DNA from: Pollutimonas nitritireducens
Lineage (GTDB): Bacteria > Pseudomonadota > Gammaproteobacteria > Burkholderiales > Burkholderiaceae_B
Length of the DNA: 51,841 bases
NCBI RefSeq assembly: GCF_002849615.1
Contig: NZ_PDNV01000016.1
Span: forward strand, 1 to 51,841
Reading direction: 5' to 3'
Under the pieces are notes generated by a model. That model made no database searches. It was not told the origin of the DNA and saw only the letters and a program-made list of their open reading frames with translations. Position numbers and translations under genes: made by a program. Position 1 is the stretch's first letter. Every line of letters begins with the position of its first letter. This document shows, in pieces, positions 17,097 through 24,434 of this stretch.

Positions 17097-18027
17097 ACTT
17101 TCTCCTGACCAGCTTATGCACATACTCTCCGACTATTCCGCGTGGCAGCACAAGAATGACGATCAAAATCAACACGCCATAGACCAACAAATTGGCTTGG
17201 GCGAAGGCGGTTCTGAATACTTCTCCGGAAACCACGAGCAGAACAGCGCCGACGGCCGGCCCCCAAATCGTGCCTCGCCCGCCAATGATCACGGTCAGTG
17301 CGATCTGAATGGACAACAGCAAATTGAAGATAATGTGCGGCTCGATAAACGACAGGAAGATGCCATAGATGCCGCCGCCCACGGCTGTCAGGACTCCCGA
17401 CAGGACGAACGCCTTCAGCTTGATCACGGTCGGGTCGATACCCGCCGCCATCGCCGCTTCTTCGTTGTCCCTCACCGCCTTGAGCTGATAGCCGAACCGC
17501 CTCGTTGATATAAGTATCGTGATGGCAATGGTGATCGCTGCATAGACCAGCGCCATATAATATTGTGTCGTCTTGTCGAACAAGTCGATCCCGAAAGGCT
17601 CTGGCAAGGTTTCGATGAACACGCCGGAAGCACCGCCAGTAAGCCACCCTTCATTGATTGCCACCAACCGCATGATCTCGGCAATGGCAATCGTCGACAG
17701 GCTGAAATACGGACCATGCAGGCCAAACGTGAGCTTTCCCCAGATGACGGCAAGAATCCCCGCGACAGCCATTGCAATTAACATCGACCACCACGGAGCA
17801 AAGCCAAATTGCGAAGCACCAATGGCGACGATGTAAGCGCCCAGGCCGACGAAACTGGCGTGTCCCAGACTCAGCTGGCCGGCCCACCCGCCCAGCAGGT
17901 TCCACGAGGTTGCCCATCCGGTGAAAAGCAGCACCGATATTCCGACCGTTATATAGGCCGAGAGCGTTAGCGGATAGAGGGCGGCAAGGACGACCATCAC
18001 CGCCAGAAACAGCATATGCTTGCTCAT
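17080..18027 (-). CDS. livM-like: Branched-chain amino acid-type ABC transporter permease, LivM family
   Basis: A 315-residue permease starting MSKHMLFLAVMVVLAALYPL with about nine hydrophobic segments. LivM landmarks are GLLGGWAGQLSLGHASFVGL-like sequence near residue 47 and the coupling loop STRRFGYQLKAVRDNEEAAM. Its start overlaps the LivH-like stop by four bases (ATGA), and its end overlaps the LivG-like start. Third gene of the receptor-LivH-LivM-LivG-LivF-amidase operon. Confidence 0.93.
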   Translation of the reverse strand: MSKHMLFLAVMVVLAALYPLTLSAYITVGISVLLFTGWATSWNLLGGWAGQLSLGHASFVGLGAYIVAIGASQFGFAPWWSMLIAMAVAGILAVIWGKLTFGLHGPYFSLSTIAIAEIMRLVAINEGWLTGGASGVFIETLPEPFGIDLFDKTTQYYMALVYAAITIAITILISTRRFGYQLKAVRDNEEAAMAAGIDPTVIKLKAFVLSGVLTAVGGGIYGIFLSFIEPHIIFNLLLSIQIALTVIIGGRGTIWGPAVGAVLLVVSGEVFRTAFAQANLLVYGVLILIVILVLPRGIVGEYVHKLVRRKYANRA

Positions 18028-18908
18028 ACTCTTTTCACCGATTTACCAAAAAGCCCTTCGGGCTTGACCAGCAACACGACGACGAAGACCAGAAGGCCGT
18101 AGGCATCACGATATGCGGAATCCAAATACGAAGCGCCCATCACTTCGACCACACCAAGCAGCAATCCGCCAATAATGGCGGCACCGATATTTCCGAGTCC
18201 GCCCAATACGGTCACGACAAAAGCCTTGAGCGTAAATAGCGCGCCGGTGGTGACCGGTGAGGCGAATAGCAAGGGAATCAGCGACACGCCGGCAGTCACC
18301 GCGAGCGCCATACCCAGCCCGAAAACGATGGCCTGGATCTTCTTCGTATTGATTCCTACCAATTCAGCACCCAGACGGTTCTCGGCCGTCGCCTTGATGG
18401 CGCGACCCACTTCTGTTTTATTCAGCAGCAGATACAAGGCGGCAATCACGCCGAGCGTGGCGAGTCCTGCATAGAGAAGGACGACCGAAATCCGGATCTC
18501 GCCCAGCTTGAGCGTACTGGCTGCATACGGCATATTCACCGACTTGGGTTCGCCGCCGAACACCAGCAGCAGCAGGTTCCCAATGACCAGCGAGACACCG
18601 AGCGTCGCCAACATCATGGTTTCGGGCTTGGCATCGATAACCCGTGTCAGGACGAACTTCTGTATCAGCGCGCCAACGATGAAGCCCAATGGAATGGCAA
18701 GTACCAGGGTCAGGTAGGGGTCCCACCCCAATGCGCCATTGAGCACGACGGCGAAGTACATACCGAGCACCACAAAGTCGCCGTGGGCGAAATTGATGGT
18801 TCGCATGACACCAAAAACCAGGGTGAGCCCGACGCCGATCAAGGCGTAGACGGCTCCTATCAGCACCCCGTTGGAGAGGTTCTGAAAGAATGAAACGTAG
18901 TCAAACAT
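18024..18908 (-). CDS. livH-like: Branched-chain amino acid-type ABC transporter permease, LivH family
   Basis: About 294 residues from the ATG at 18908 (MFDYVSFFQNLSNGVLIGAV); the longer frame to 18998 adds a hydrophilic, unlikely N-terminus. Typical features are GVMRTINFAHGDFVVLGMYF, the coupling loop TEVGRAIKATAENRLGAEL and the C-terminus VVLLVKPEGLFGKSVKRV. It forms the membrane channel with the LivM-like protein. It lies 112 bases downstream of the receptor gene. Confidence 0.92.
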   Translation of the reverse strand: MFDYVSFFQNLSNGVLIGAVYALIGVGLTLVFGVMRTINFAHGDFVVLGMYFAVVLNGALGWDPYLTLVLAIPLGFIVGALIQKFVLTRVIDAKPETMMLATLGVSLVIGNLLLLVFGGEPKSVNMPYAASTLKLGEIRISVVLLYAGLATLGVIAALYLLLNKTEVGRAIKATAENRLGAELVGINTKKIQAIVFGLGMALAVTAGVSLIPLLFASPVTTGALFTLKAFVVTVLGGLGNIGAAIIGGLLLGVVEVMGASYLDSAYRDAYGLLVFVVVLLVKPEGLFGKSVKRV

Positions 18909-19020
18909 GGAAGACCTTTGGTCAACGAGAGCGGACCGACAGTATTTCGAACGGCACTCGTCAAAAAATCGGGTGCGCATGCCGGCGCGGGCCGACATGC
19001 GTTTCGGGTTTCAGATGCCG

Positions 19021-20202
19021 TCAGTTGGAAAGCTTCGCTGCCTGCGATGCAAGATTTTCAGGGAACACGGTCACGTGCTTTCCATCCTGGATCTGGATGA
19101 TGACGCTCTTGATCGGGTTCTGGCCCTTGAAGCCGTCGAAGCTCTCGAAGGTGACATCGGTTACCGGCGTCTTGAGATTCGTCTTCGCAAGTGCGTCACG
19201 CACCTTCTCGCGGTCCAGGGACCCTGCGCGGCGCAGGGCATCGGCCGCGACCGTCAGGGCCAGGTAGCCCTCGGCCTCGTAGAACGAGGGTTCTTCCTTG
19301 GCCTTGGCTTTCAGGCGCTCATAGAGCTGTGGTGTGCCTTCGTATTTGACGTCAGGGCTCCAGCTCACGGCCGACACGATGTTTTCGGACTGGTCGCCAA
19401 CCTGCTGAATGAAACTGATCATCGACGAGGCCGTGTCGATGGCCACGACTTTGGCATTCAGGCCGACTTCCTTGATCTGGCGGGCAATGGCAATGCCGTC
19501 GTCAGCATAAGAGCTCGTCAACAGAATGTCCGGGCTGGACGTACGGAACTTGTTAAGTATGGGACGGAAATCCGTGGTGCCCTGGTCGTAAGCCTGCTTC
19601 CCGACCACCTCGTAACCACGCTTCTCTGCCTGTCGGACGCCCTCTTCACTGACTGAGGTCGGCCATGCGCCATTGCCGTACATCACAGCAATCTTCTTAA
19701 GCTCCGGGTGCTTTTGGCGCAGGTTGTCGAAATAGTTGAAGTAGGCGTTGGCGACGATAGTGGAATTGTGCTTCGCACGGAAGACCCAATCCGAGCCCGG
19801 CTTGGTGATGGAGTCGTCGGCGCTACCCAGCACGATGAGGGGAAGTTTCTGACGAGTGGCAACTTTGGACAGCGGGCCGGTGATGCCGGAGGCGTAAGAG
19901 CCGATGACCAGTGGAACGTCTTGCTTGTTCAACGATTCCAGCGCCGCCAGCGCACTCTGTGCCTCGGAACGATCGTCCTGCGTAATGAGTTCCAGCTTCT
20001 GGCCATTGATCCCGCCGTCTGCGTTGATTTCTTCCAAGGCGACCAGCATACCGGTGTTGTATCGCGAACCGAATGCGGCGAAGTTACCGGATAGGCTATT
20101 AATGACGCCAACTTTCACCTGCGCCACCGCAGGCATCGAAAAAGCCGATGCAGTCAACGCTGCCACAAGGCTGGCTTTCAGGAACTTAACTTTTATTTTC
20201 AT
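19021..20202 (-). CDS. Liv-type ABC transporter periplasmic substrate-binding protein
   Basis: About 393 residues from the ATG at 20202, which has TTGGAG upstream; the TTG at 20214 lies inside that ribosome site. Residues 1-27 (MKIKVKFLKASLVAALTASA to AVAQ) are a Sec signal peptide. The mature protein opens KVGVINSLSGNFAAFGSRYN and has VPLVIGSYASGITGPLSKVA, typical of LivJ-like receptors. First gene of the operon ending in the amidase, transcribed divergently from the IclR gene. Confidence 0.93.
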   Translation of the reverse strand: MKIKVKFLKASLVAALTASAFSMPAVAQVKVGVINSLSGNFAAFGSRYNTGMLVALEEINADGGINGQKLELITQDDRSEAQSALAALESLNKQDVPLVIGSYASGITGPLSKVATRQKLPLIVLGSADDSITKPGSDWVFRAKHNSTIVANAYFNYFDNLRQKHPELKKIAVMYGNGAWPTSVSEEGVRQAEKRGYEVVGKQAYDQGTTDFRPILNKFRTSSPDILLTSSYADDGIAIARQIKEVGLNAKVVAIDTASSMISFIQQVGDQSENIVSAVSWSPDVKYEGTPQLYERLKAKAKEEPSFYEAEGYLALTVAADALRRAGSLDREKVRDALAKTNLKTPVTDVTFESFDGFKGQNPIKSVIIQIQDGKHVTVFPENLASQAAKLSN

Positions 20203-20324
20203 TGCAGTCTCCAATCAATCGAAAAAAATACATCCCTTACGGGTGGGGCACTTTCTTGAAGCGTCAAGGCTCCCCGCCCGCACAGCGACAACAACCGGCG
20301 TTACTCAAGTAGGTCCCGAGCCGT

Positions 20325-20339
20325 TGTAGTATATCTACA
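20325..20339. promoter_or_regulatory. Candidate IclR operator TGTAG-N5-CTACA
   Basis: An inverted repeat with five-base arms in the 151-base divergent region, 15 bases before the first ATG of the IclR gene. It is placed where binding would affect both the regulator and the ABC receptor operon. Its assignment to the IclR protein rests on position only. Confidence 0.4.
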
Positions 20340-20353
20340 TTTGATTCCAGTCA

Positions 20354-21175
20354 ATGGACACTAACAGAGGCCGATTCCGAATGATGGAACAAACTAGAAT
20401 TGAGACTCCGTCAACTGTAGCGGCGCTCACTCGGGGCCTAGAAATTCTCCGGTGCTTCTCGGCCCGTGAACCCCGAATGTCCAACAGCGAGTTGGCAAGG
20501 CTTACCGGGCTACCCAAATCAACGGTATCCCGGCTTACCAAGACATTGGTCGACCATGGATACTTACGGCATGATGCACGCAAAAGGCAGTATTCCGTCG
20601 GCCCGTCGGTGCTCGCCCTCGGTTACTCTGCGCTGTCCAACCTTCGCGTCGCAGATATCGCTCGGCAGCACATGCAAGCGCTCGCAGAGTCGACTGGCGC
20701 CCTGATTTCACTGGCCACCAGAGACCGCCTCTCCATGCTGTATATCGAGGCCTGTTCCAGCGATACCCTCCTCACCCTGCGCATGGGCCGCGGCATTCGC
20801 ATGCCCATCATGAGCACATCGATCGGCAGGGCGTTCCTCGCGGCCCTGCCCGAGAAAGAGCGTGAATATCTGGTGGCGTCGCTGAAACAGAAGAACGAAC
20901 CCGTTGTGGGCTCAAAGGAACTGGAAGCACTGGCAAAGGAGATCAAGCGATACCAAGAAGATGGTATTTGCCTGTCGATAGGAGAGTGGAATGCCGACGT
21001 CAACGCAGCCGCCACCGCCATACGATGGGAGGGCGGAAGCGAGCTGGTCATAATTTCGGTTAGCGGCCCGTCCTTCATCATTACGGAAAATCTTTTAATG
21101 AACGCACTAGTTCCCCGACTGAAGCAGTTGGCGCAGCACATTTCCAAGCAGCTCTCGTCATTCGGTTCGTTTTAA
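20354..21175 (+). CDS. IclR family transcriptional regulator
   Basis: A 273-residue IclR regulator. The N-terminal winged helix-turn-helix (about residues 25-75) includes RMSNSELARLTGLPKSTVSR and LTKTLVDHGYLR. The effector-binding domain follows, with SIGRAFLAALPEKEREYLVA. Other in-frame ATG codons occur ten residues in. Divergent from the ABC receptor-LivHMGF-amidase operon, it is the likely local regulator. It is also upstream of the flavin-reductase gene, 363 bases away. Confidence 0.92.
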   Translation: MDTNRGRFRMMEQTRIETPSTVAALTRGLEILRCFSAREPRMSNSELARLTGLPKSTVSRLTKTLVDHGYLRHDARKRQYSVGPSVLALGYSALSNLRVADIARQHMQALAESTGALISLATRDRLSMLYIEACSSDTLLTLRMGRGIRMPIMSTSIGRAFLAALPEKEREYLVASLKQKNEPVVGSKELEALAKEIKRYQEDGICLSIGEWNADVNAAATAIRWEGGSELVIISVSGPSFIITENLLMNALVPRLKQLAQHISKQLSSFGSF

Positions 21176-21538
21176 TGAAACTCCTGCACTCAAGCGAGCC
21201 GCGCGTTTGTACCGGTACAAAGCGCCGCGACGCTTGGTACCGAGCTTTATCAAGCACGTGTGTGCGAGACAATGGCGACAAAAATCACCAGATCCGGATC
21301 CGGATGCCTATGCCCCCGTATCCCGCTAACGCGAGGGCTCAAATTCGGACTTGACCAAGCTGCGCGGAATGAATCGAACCGGGTTTTGCATTCTAAACAT
21401 CCTCAAGCAGCTTCACCCCCATACCAGCAGTCGTTCCCCCCATCTTTCTTAATCTTCGCGACGATGTTATAGTTCAAAGGTCATAAGTATGGCTTTATTA
21501 CCTATAGATAGCCTTTTATACGACCTACAGGGGTGCGG
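21176..21538. other. Intergenic region with two perfect palindromes
   Basis: This region has no convincing gene. It contains TTTGTACCGGTACAAA (21206-21221) and ATCCGGATCCGGAT (21292-21305), followed by an AT-rich stretch before the flavin reductase with possible but weak sigma-70 elements (TTCAAA at 21473, TATTAC at 21496, 17-base spacing). Confidence 0.5.
21206..21221. promoter_or_regulatory. Perfect 16-base palindrome TTTGTACCGGTACAAA
   Basis: This fully symmetric site lies 30 bases after the IclR stop codon and about 320 bases before the flavin reductase. A related partial sequence, TTGGTACCGAG, lies at about 21234-21244. It may be an operator or a hairpin. No regulator can be assigned. 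Confidence 0.4.
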
Positions 21539-22153
21539 ATGTTCTTTGATATTAACGGGCTTAGCGGCAAAAACGCCTATAAGCTAATGGCCAGCATCGT
21601 GCTACCCCGCCCTATTGCGTGGGTAGTGACCATGAAAGAAGACGGCGAGTTGAATGCTGCACCGTTTTCTTTTTTCAACGTCTTGTCGGGTGATCCACCT
21701 GTGGTGGCCCTGGGTATCGGTCATCGCGGCGCGGTCAAAAAAGACACACGCCTGAACATTGAGCGCACGGGCGAGTTCGTGGCCAATCTGGTTTCCGAAC
21801 CCATGGCCGAAGCCATGAATATCACGGCCGTCGAATATGCGTATCACGTGAACGAAATTGACCAGGCCAAACTGGAGACCACAAGCTCGGTAAAGGTGGC
21901 AACACCTCGCATCGTCGGCGCGCCCGTTGCGTTGGAATGCCGTCTGTGGAAGGAAGTGGACATCGACGGACGCCGGTCGATTTTCCTCGCGCATGTCGAA
22001 GGGGTGCATGTAGCGGACGATGCGGTGATCGATGCCGACAAATGCTATGTGGACGGCTTCAAGCTGGATCTGATCGGACGCCTCCATGGTGCCGGATGGT
22101 ATGTCCGAGCCGATAAGGGTTTCCAGATTGTGCGTTTACCTAATCCCGAATAG
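21539..22153 (+). CDS. Flavin reductase family protein (FMN-binding split barrel)
   Basis: About 204 residues from the ATG at 21539, which follows ACAGGGGTGCGG; the GTG two codons earlier is part of that context. The flavin reductase-like domain covers most of the chain, with LPRPIAWVVTMKEDGELNAA, PFSFFNVLSGDPPVVALGIG and the DTRLNIERTGEFVANLV segment. Related proteins supply reduced flavin to two-component monooxygenases or use bound FMN themselves; no partner oxygenase is in the window. First gene of a plus-strand series that continues with GST, CMD, hydrolase and acyl-CoA dehydrogenase. Confidence 0.9.
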   Translation: MFFDINGLSGKNAYKLMASIVLPRPIAWVVTMKEDGELNAAPFSFFNVLSGDPPVVALGIGHRGAVKKDTRLNIERTGEFVANLVSEPMAEAMNITAVEYAYHVNEIDQAKLETTSSVKVATPRIVGAPVALECRLWKEVDIDGRRSIFLAHVEGVHVADDAVIDADKCYVDGFKLDLIGRLHGAGWYVRADKGFQIVRLPNPE

Positions 22154-22229
22154 TTGCGGTCCGTTTCCGGGCGCCGCTTGCGCATAGGGACTGACAATCC
22201 ACATTAACTTTTGAAAGCGAGTCTACGTT

Positions 22230-22847
22230 ATGAAACTGCATTGGTCGCCCCGTTCGCCATTCGTGCGAAAAGTCATGATAGTGCTGCATGAAACCGGCCA
22301 AACCGAAAGTGTCGAGTTGGTGCGTACACCCGTCGCCATGTCAGAGCCCAACCTGGGTCTAATCCGCGACAATCCCCTAATCAAATTGCCGACCCTGATG
22401 CTGGACGACGGGTATGCCCTGTACGATTCGCGCGTTATCTGTGAATACCTTGCCCAGCGCGCCAATAGCGAGCTTTTTCCCTTCGACACCGAAAAACGCC
22501 TGAAGGCACTGCGCCAGCAAGCGTTGGGCGACGGCTTCATGGACGCTCTGCTTTTATTCCGCCAGGAACGCAATAAACCGCAAGCCCAGCAAACGCGAGC
22601 CTGGCTGGACTCCTTCACATTGAAGGTCGACGCCGTCCTCGCCGACCTGGACGCAGCGTTCGAGAAGGAGCCGCAGCCGGATTTCGATATCGGCTCCATC
22701 ACGATCGGATGTTCCTTGTCGTATATGGACTACCGTTTTGATGACTGGAACTGGCGCGAGAAAGCACCGCATGTCGCAATCTGGCATCGCGACGTGTTCG
22801 AGACCCGCCCTTCCGTCGTAAACACGCTGCCGACAGATGGCGCATAA
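22230..22847 (+). CDS. Glutathione S-transferase family protein
   Basis: A 205-residue protein with an N-terminal thioredoxin-like domain beginning MKLHWSPRSPFVRKVMIVLH, the cis-proline and glutathione-contact region NPLIKLPTLMLDDG, then ALYDSRVICEYL. The C-terminal helical domain starts near residue 88. Such proteins in catabolic clusters isomerise or dehalogenate intermediates or detoxify electrophiles. It lies 76 bases after the flavin reductase and 62 bases before the CMD-family gene, all on the same strand, so it is probably part of one pathway. Confidence 0.9.
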   Translation: MKLHWSPRSPFVRKVMIVLHETGQTESVELVRTPVAMSEPNLGLIRDNPLIKLPTLMLDDGYALYDSRVICEYLAQRANSELFPFDTEKRLKALRQQALGDGFMDALLLFRQERNKPQAQQTRAWLDSFTLKVDAVLADLDAAFEKEPQPDFDIGSITIGCSLSYMDYRFDDWNWREKAPHVAIWHRDVFETRPSVVNTLPTDGA

Positions 22848-22909
22848 GTGCCGTCACTCCGCTATATCGCCGTACTACCGGCCAACATTTATTTTTCGTG
22901 GAAACCCCT

Positions 22910-23527
22910 ATGAGCCGGATCCCCCTACCCACCGTTGAATCAATGACCCCAGAGCAAAGGGTCGTTTATGACAACATCATAAGCGGCCCACGGGGAAGGT
23001 TGGTGGGTCCACTGCGGGCCGTCCTCCATAACCCCGAGCTCGCAGATCGGTGGCAGCGCCTGGGCGAGATCTTGCGCTTTGGCACTATTTTCCCACCCAA
23101 ACTCAATGAGCTCGCCATATTAGTTACGGCTCGTCGGTGGAATAGCCAGATCGAGTGGTATATCCATGCACAGGCCGCTGAAAAAGCGGGTTTGCACCCA
23201 GAGGTGATCCAGGCGCTCAAAGACGGCCAGGTACCGCCGTTTACTGACGACGCCGAGACCATCGTCTATGAATACGCACGTCAGATACAGCAGCATGGCA
23301 CCGTGGACGAGGCGGTATACGCCCGTGCTGTCGCACTGTGGGGTGCGGTGGGTGTAGTCGAGCTTACGGCAGTTATTGGCTACTACACCATGGTGTCCAT
23401 GACGTTGAACGCACACGAGATCCCAATGCCGGACGAGGCGCCGGACCCATTGATTGCACCCGTCGTAGCGGGTTCGCCAGCTCTGTCGACCATGCCCAAA
23501 GCCACTTTGAAGGAACCTGTAGCATGA
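22910..23527 (+). CDS. Carboxymuconolactone decarboxylase family protein
   Basis: About 205 residues from the ATG at 22910 (MSRIPLPTVESMTPEQR); a GTG four codons earlier is possible. The CMD domain includes LNELAILVTARRWNSQIEWY and IHAQAAEKAGLHPEVIQALK; it has no CxxC. Closest in shape to the roughly 190-200 residue CMD proteins found beside aromatic and gallate catabolism genes. Its stop overlaps the start of the next gene by four bases (ATGA), so it is translationally coupled to the amidohydrolase. Confidence 0.85.
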   Translation: MSRIPLPTVESMTPEQRVVYDNIISGPRGRLVGPLRAVLHNPELADRWQRLGEILRFGTIFPPKLNELAILVTARRWNSQIEWYIHAQAAEKAGLHPEVIQALKDGQVPPFTDDAETIVYEYARQIQQHGTVDEAVYARAVALWGAVGVVELTAVIGYYTMVSMTLNAHEIPMPDEAPDPLIAPVVAGSPALSTMPKATLKEPVA

Positions 23528-24432
23528 CGCAAAAAGGATACATTCCCGAAGTACTGGACACGCCGCGCATGCCGCGCGCTCCCCGCGTGGAGCTGCCCCA
23601 GAATAGCTGCGACACTCATTGCCATGTTTTTGGCCCCTACGAGCAGTATCCCCTGCAACAGCCCTCGAGTTATGCGCCTCCCGATGCGCCTGCACCGCGT
23701 TACCTGCAAATGCTTGATACGGTCGGCATGACGCGCGGCGTCCTGGTTCAACCGGCGCCGTACGGAACGGACTCTTCAGCCTTGGTCGATGCGATCGCCG
23801 TGCGTAAGCATGCCTTGCGCGGCGTCGCCGTGGCGTCCGCGGATGCGTCGGTGGACGAGCTCCAACGTCTGCACAAGGCCGGCATAAGAGGCTTGCGCTT
23901 CGTCGAAGCGCGCGATCCTAAAGGCAATCTCTTCGCGGGCAGCGTGGGCTTCGAAACAATCGACATACTGGCGCCGGCCATGAGGCAGGCCGGTCTGCAC
24001 GTGCAGATGTGGGGCCCTTACGATACCTACCTGAACCATCTGGAACGCCTGGCCGATCTTGATCTTCCTTTGGTGATTGATCATATGGCGAGCTTGGTTC
24101 CGGCACGCGGCGTCGAAGACCCGATCTTCAAGCTTGTGTGCAAGCTTCTGAAACGCGGCAAGCTCTGGATGAAGCTATCTGTTTGTCGAGTCTCGCGCAA
24201 TTCCCCCGACTATGCCGATGTGCGGCCCTTCCACGATGCCTTGCTCTCGGCCAATGTCGACCGTCTTCTATGGGGGTCGGACTGGCCCTATGTGCGGATG
24301 GGCGAGTCCGCGCCCGATGTAGGCGAATTGGTGGAGTTGGCTTATGAGTGGATGGGCGATGAGCAGACGCGGAAGAAGATCTGGGTCGATAACCCCCAGA
24401 TGCTTTATGGATTTGAATCGACTCGAGGATAA
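23524..24432 (+). CDS. Amidohydrolase family protein, 2-pyrone-4,6-dicarboxylate hydrolase (LigI)-like
   Basis: A 302-residue TIM-barrel hydrolase from the ATG at 23524. It has the HxH metal site in CDTHCHVFGP, a central His in LVIDHMASL and the conserved Asp in WGSDWPYVRMG. The flanking RGVLVQPAPYGTDSSALVDA resembles LigI and related lactone or pyrone hydrolases. Pairing with a CMD-family gene recalls lignin-derived aromatic pathways, but the exact substrate is not shown. The much longer frame from 23338 is out of context because it runs inside the CMD gene. Confidence 0.88.
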   Translation: MTQKGYIPEVLDTPRMPRAPRVELPQNSCDTHCHVFGPYEQYPLQQPSSYAPPDAPAPRYLQMLDTVGMTRGVLVQPAPYGTDSSALVDAIAVRKHALRGVAVASADASVDELQRLHKAGIRGLRFVEARDPKGNLFAGSVGFETIDILAPAMRQAGLHVQMWGPYDTYLNHLERLADLDLPLVIDHMASLVPARGVEDPIFKLVCKLLKRGKLWMKLSVCRVSRNSPDYADVRPFHDALLSANVDRLLWGSDWPYVRMGESAPDVGELVELAYEWMGDEQTRKKIWVDNPQMLYGFESTRG

Positions 24433-24434
24433 TA

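Noticed and set aside
21340-21440. tRNA-like TTCGATTC loop on the minus strand
   Set aside because: The five bases on either side do not pair, and no anticodon or acceptor stem can be drawn, so this is not a tRNA or a usable remnant.
23338-23523. N-terminal extension of the LigI-like hydrolase
   Set aside because: It runs inside the CMD-family gene in another frame; the ATG at 23524 is coupled by ATGA overlap and begins the conserved protein.
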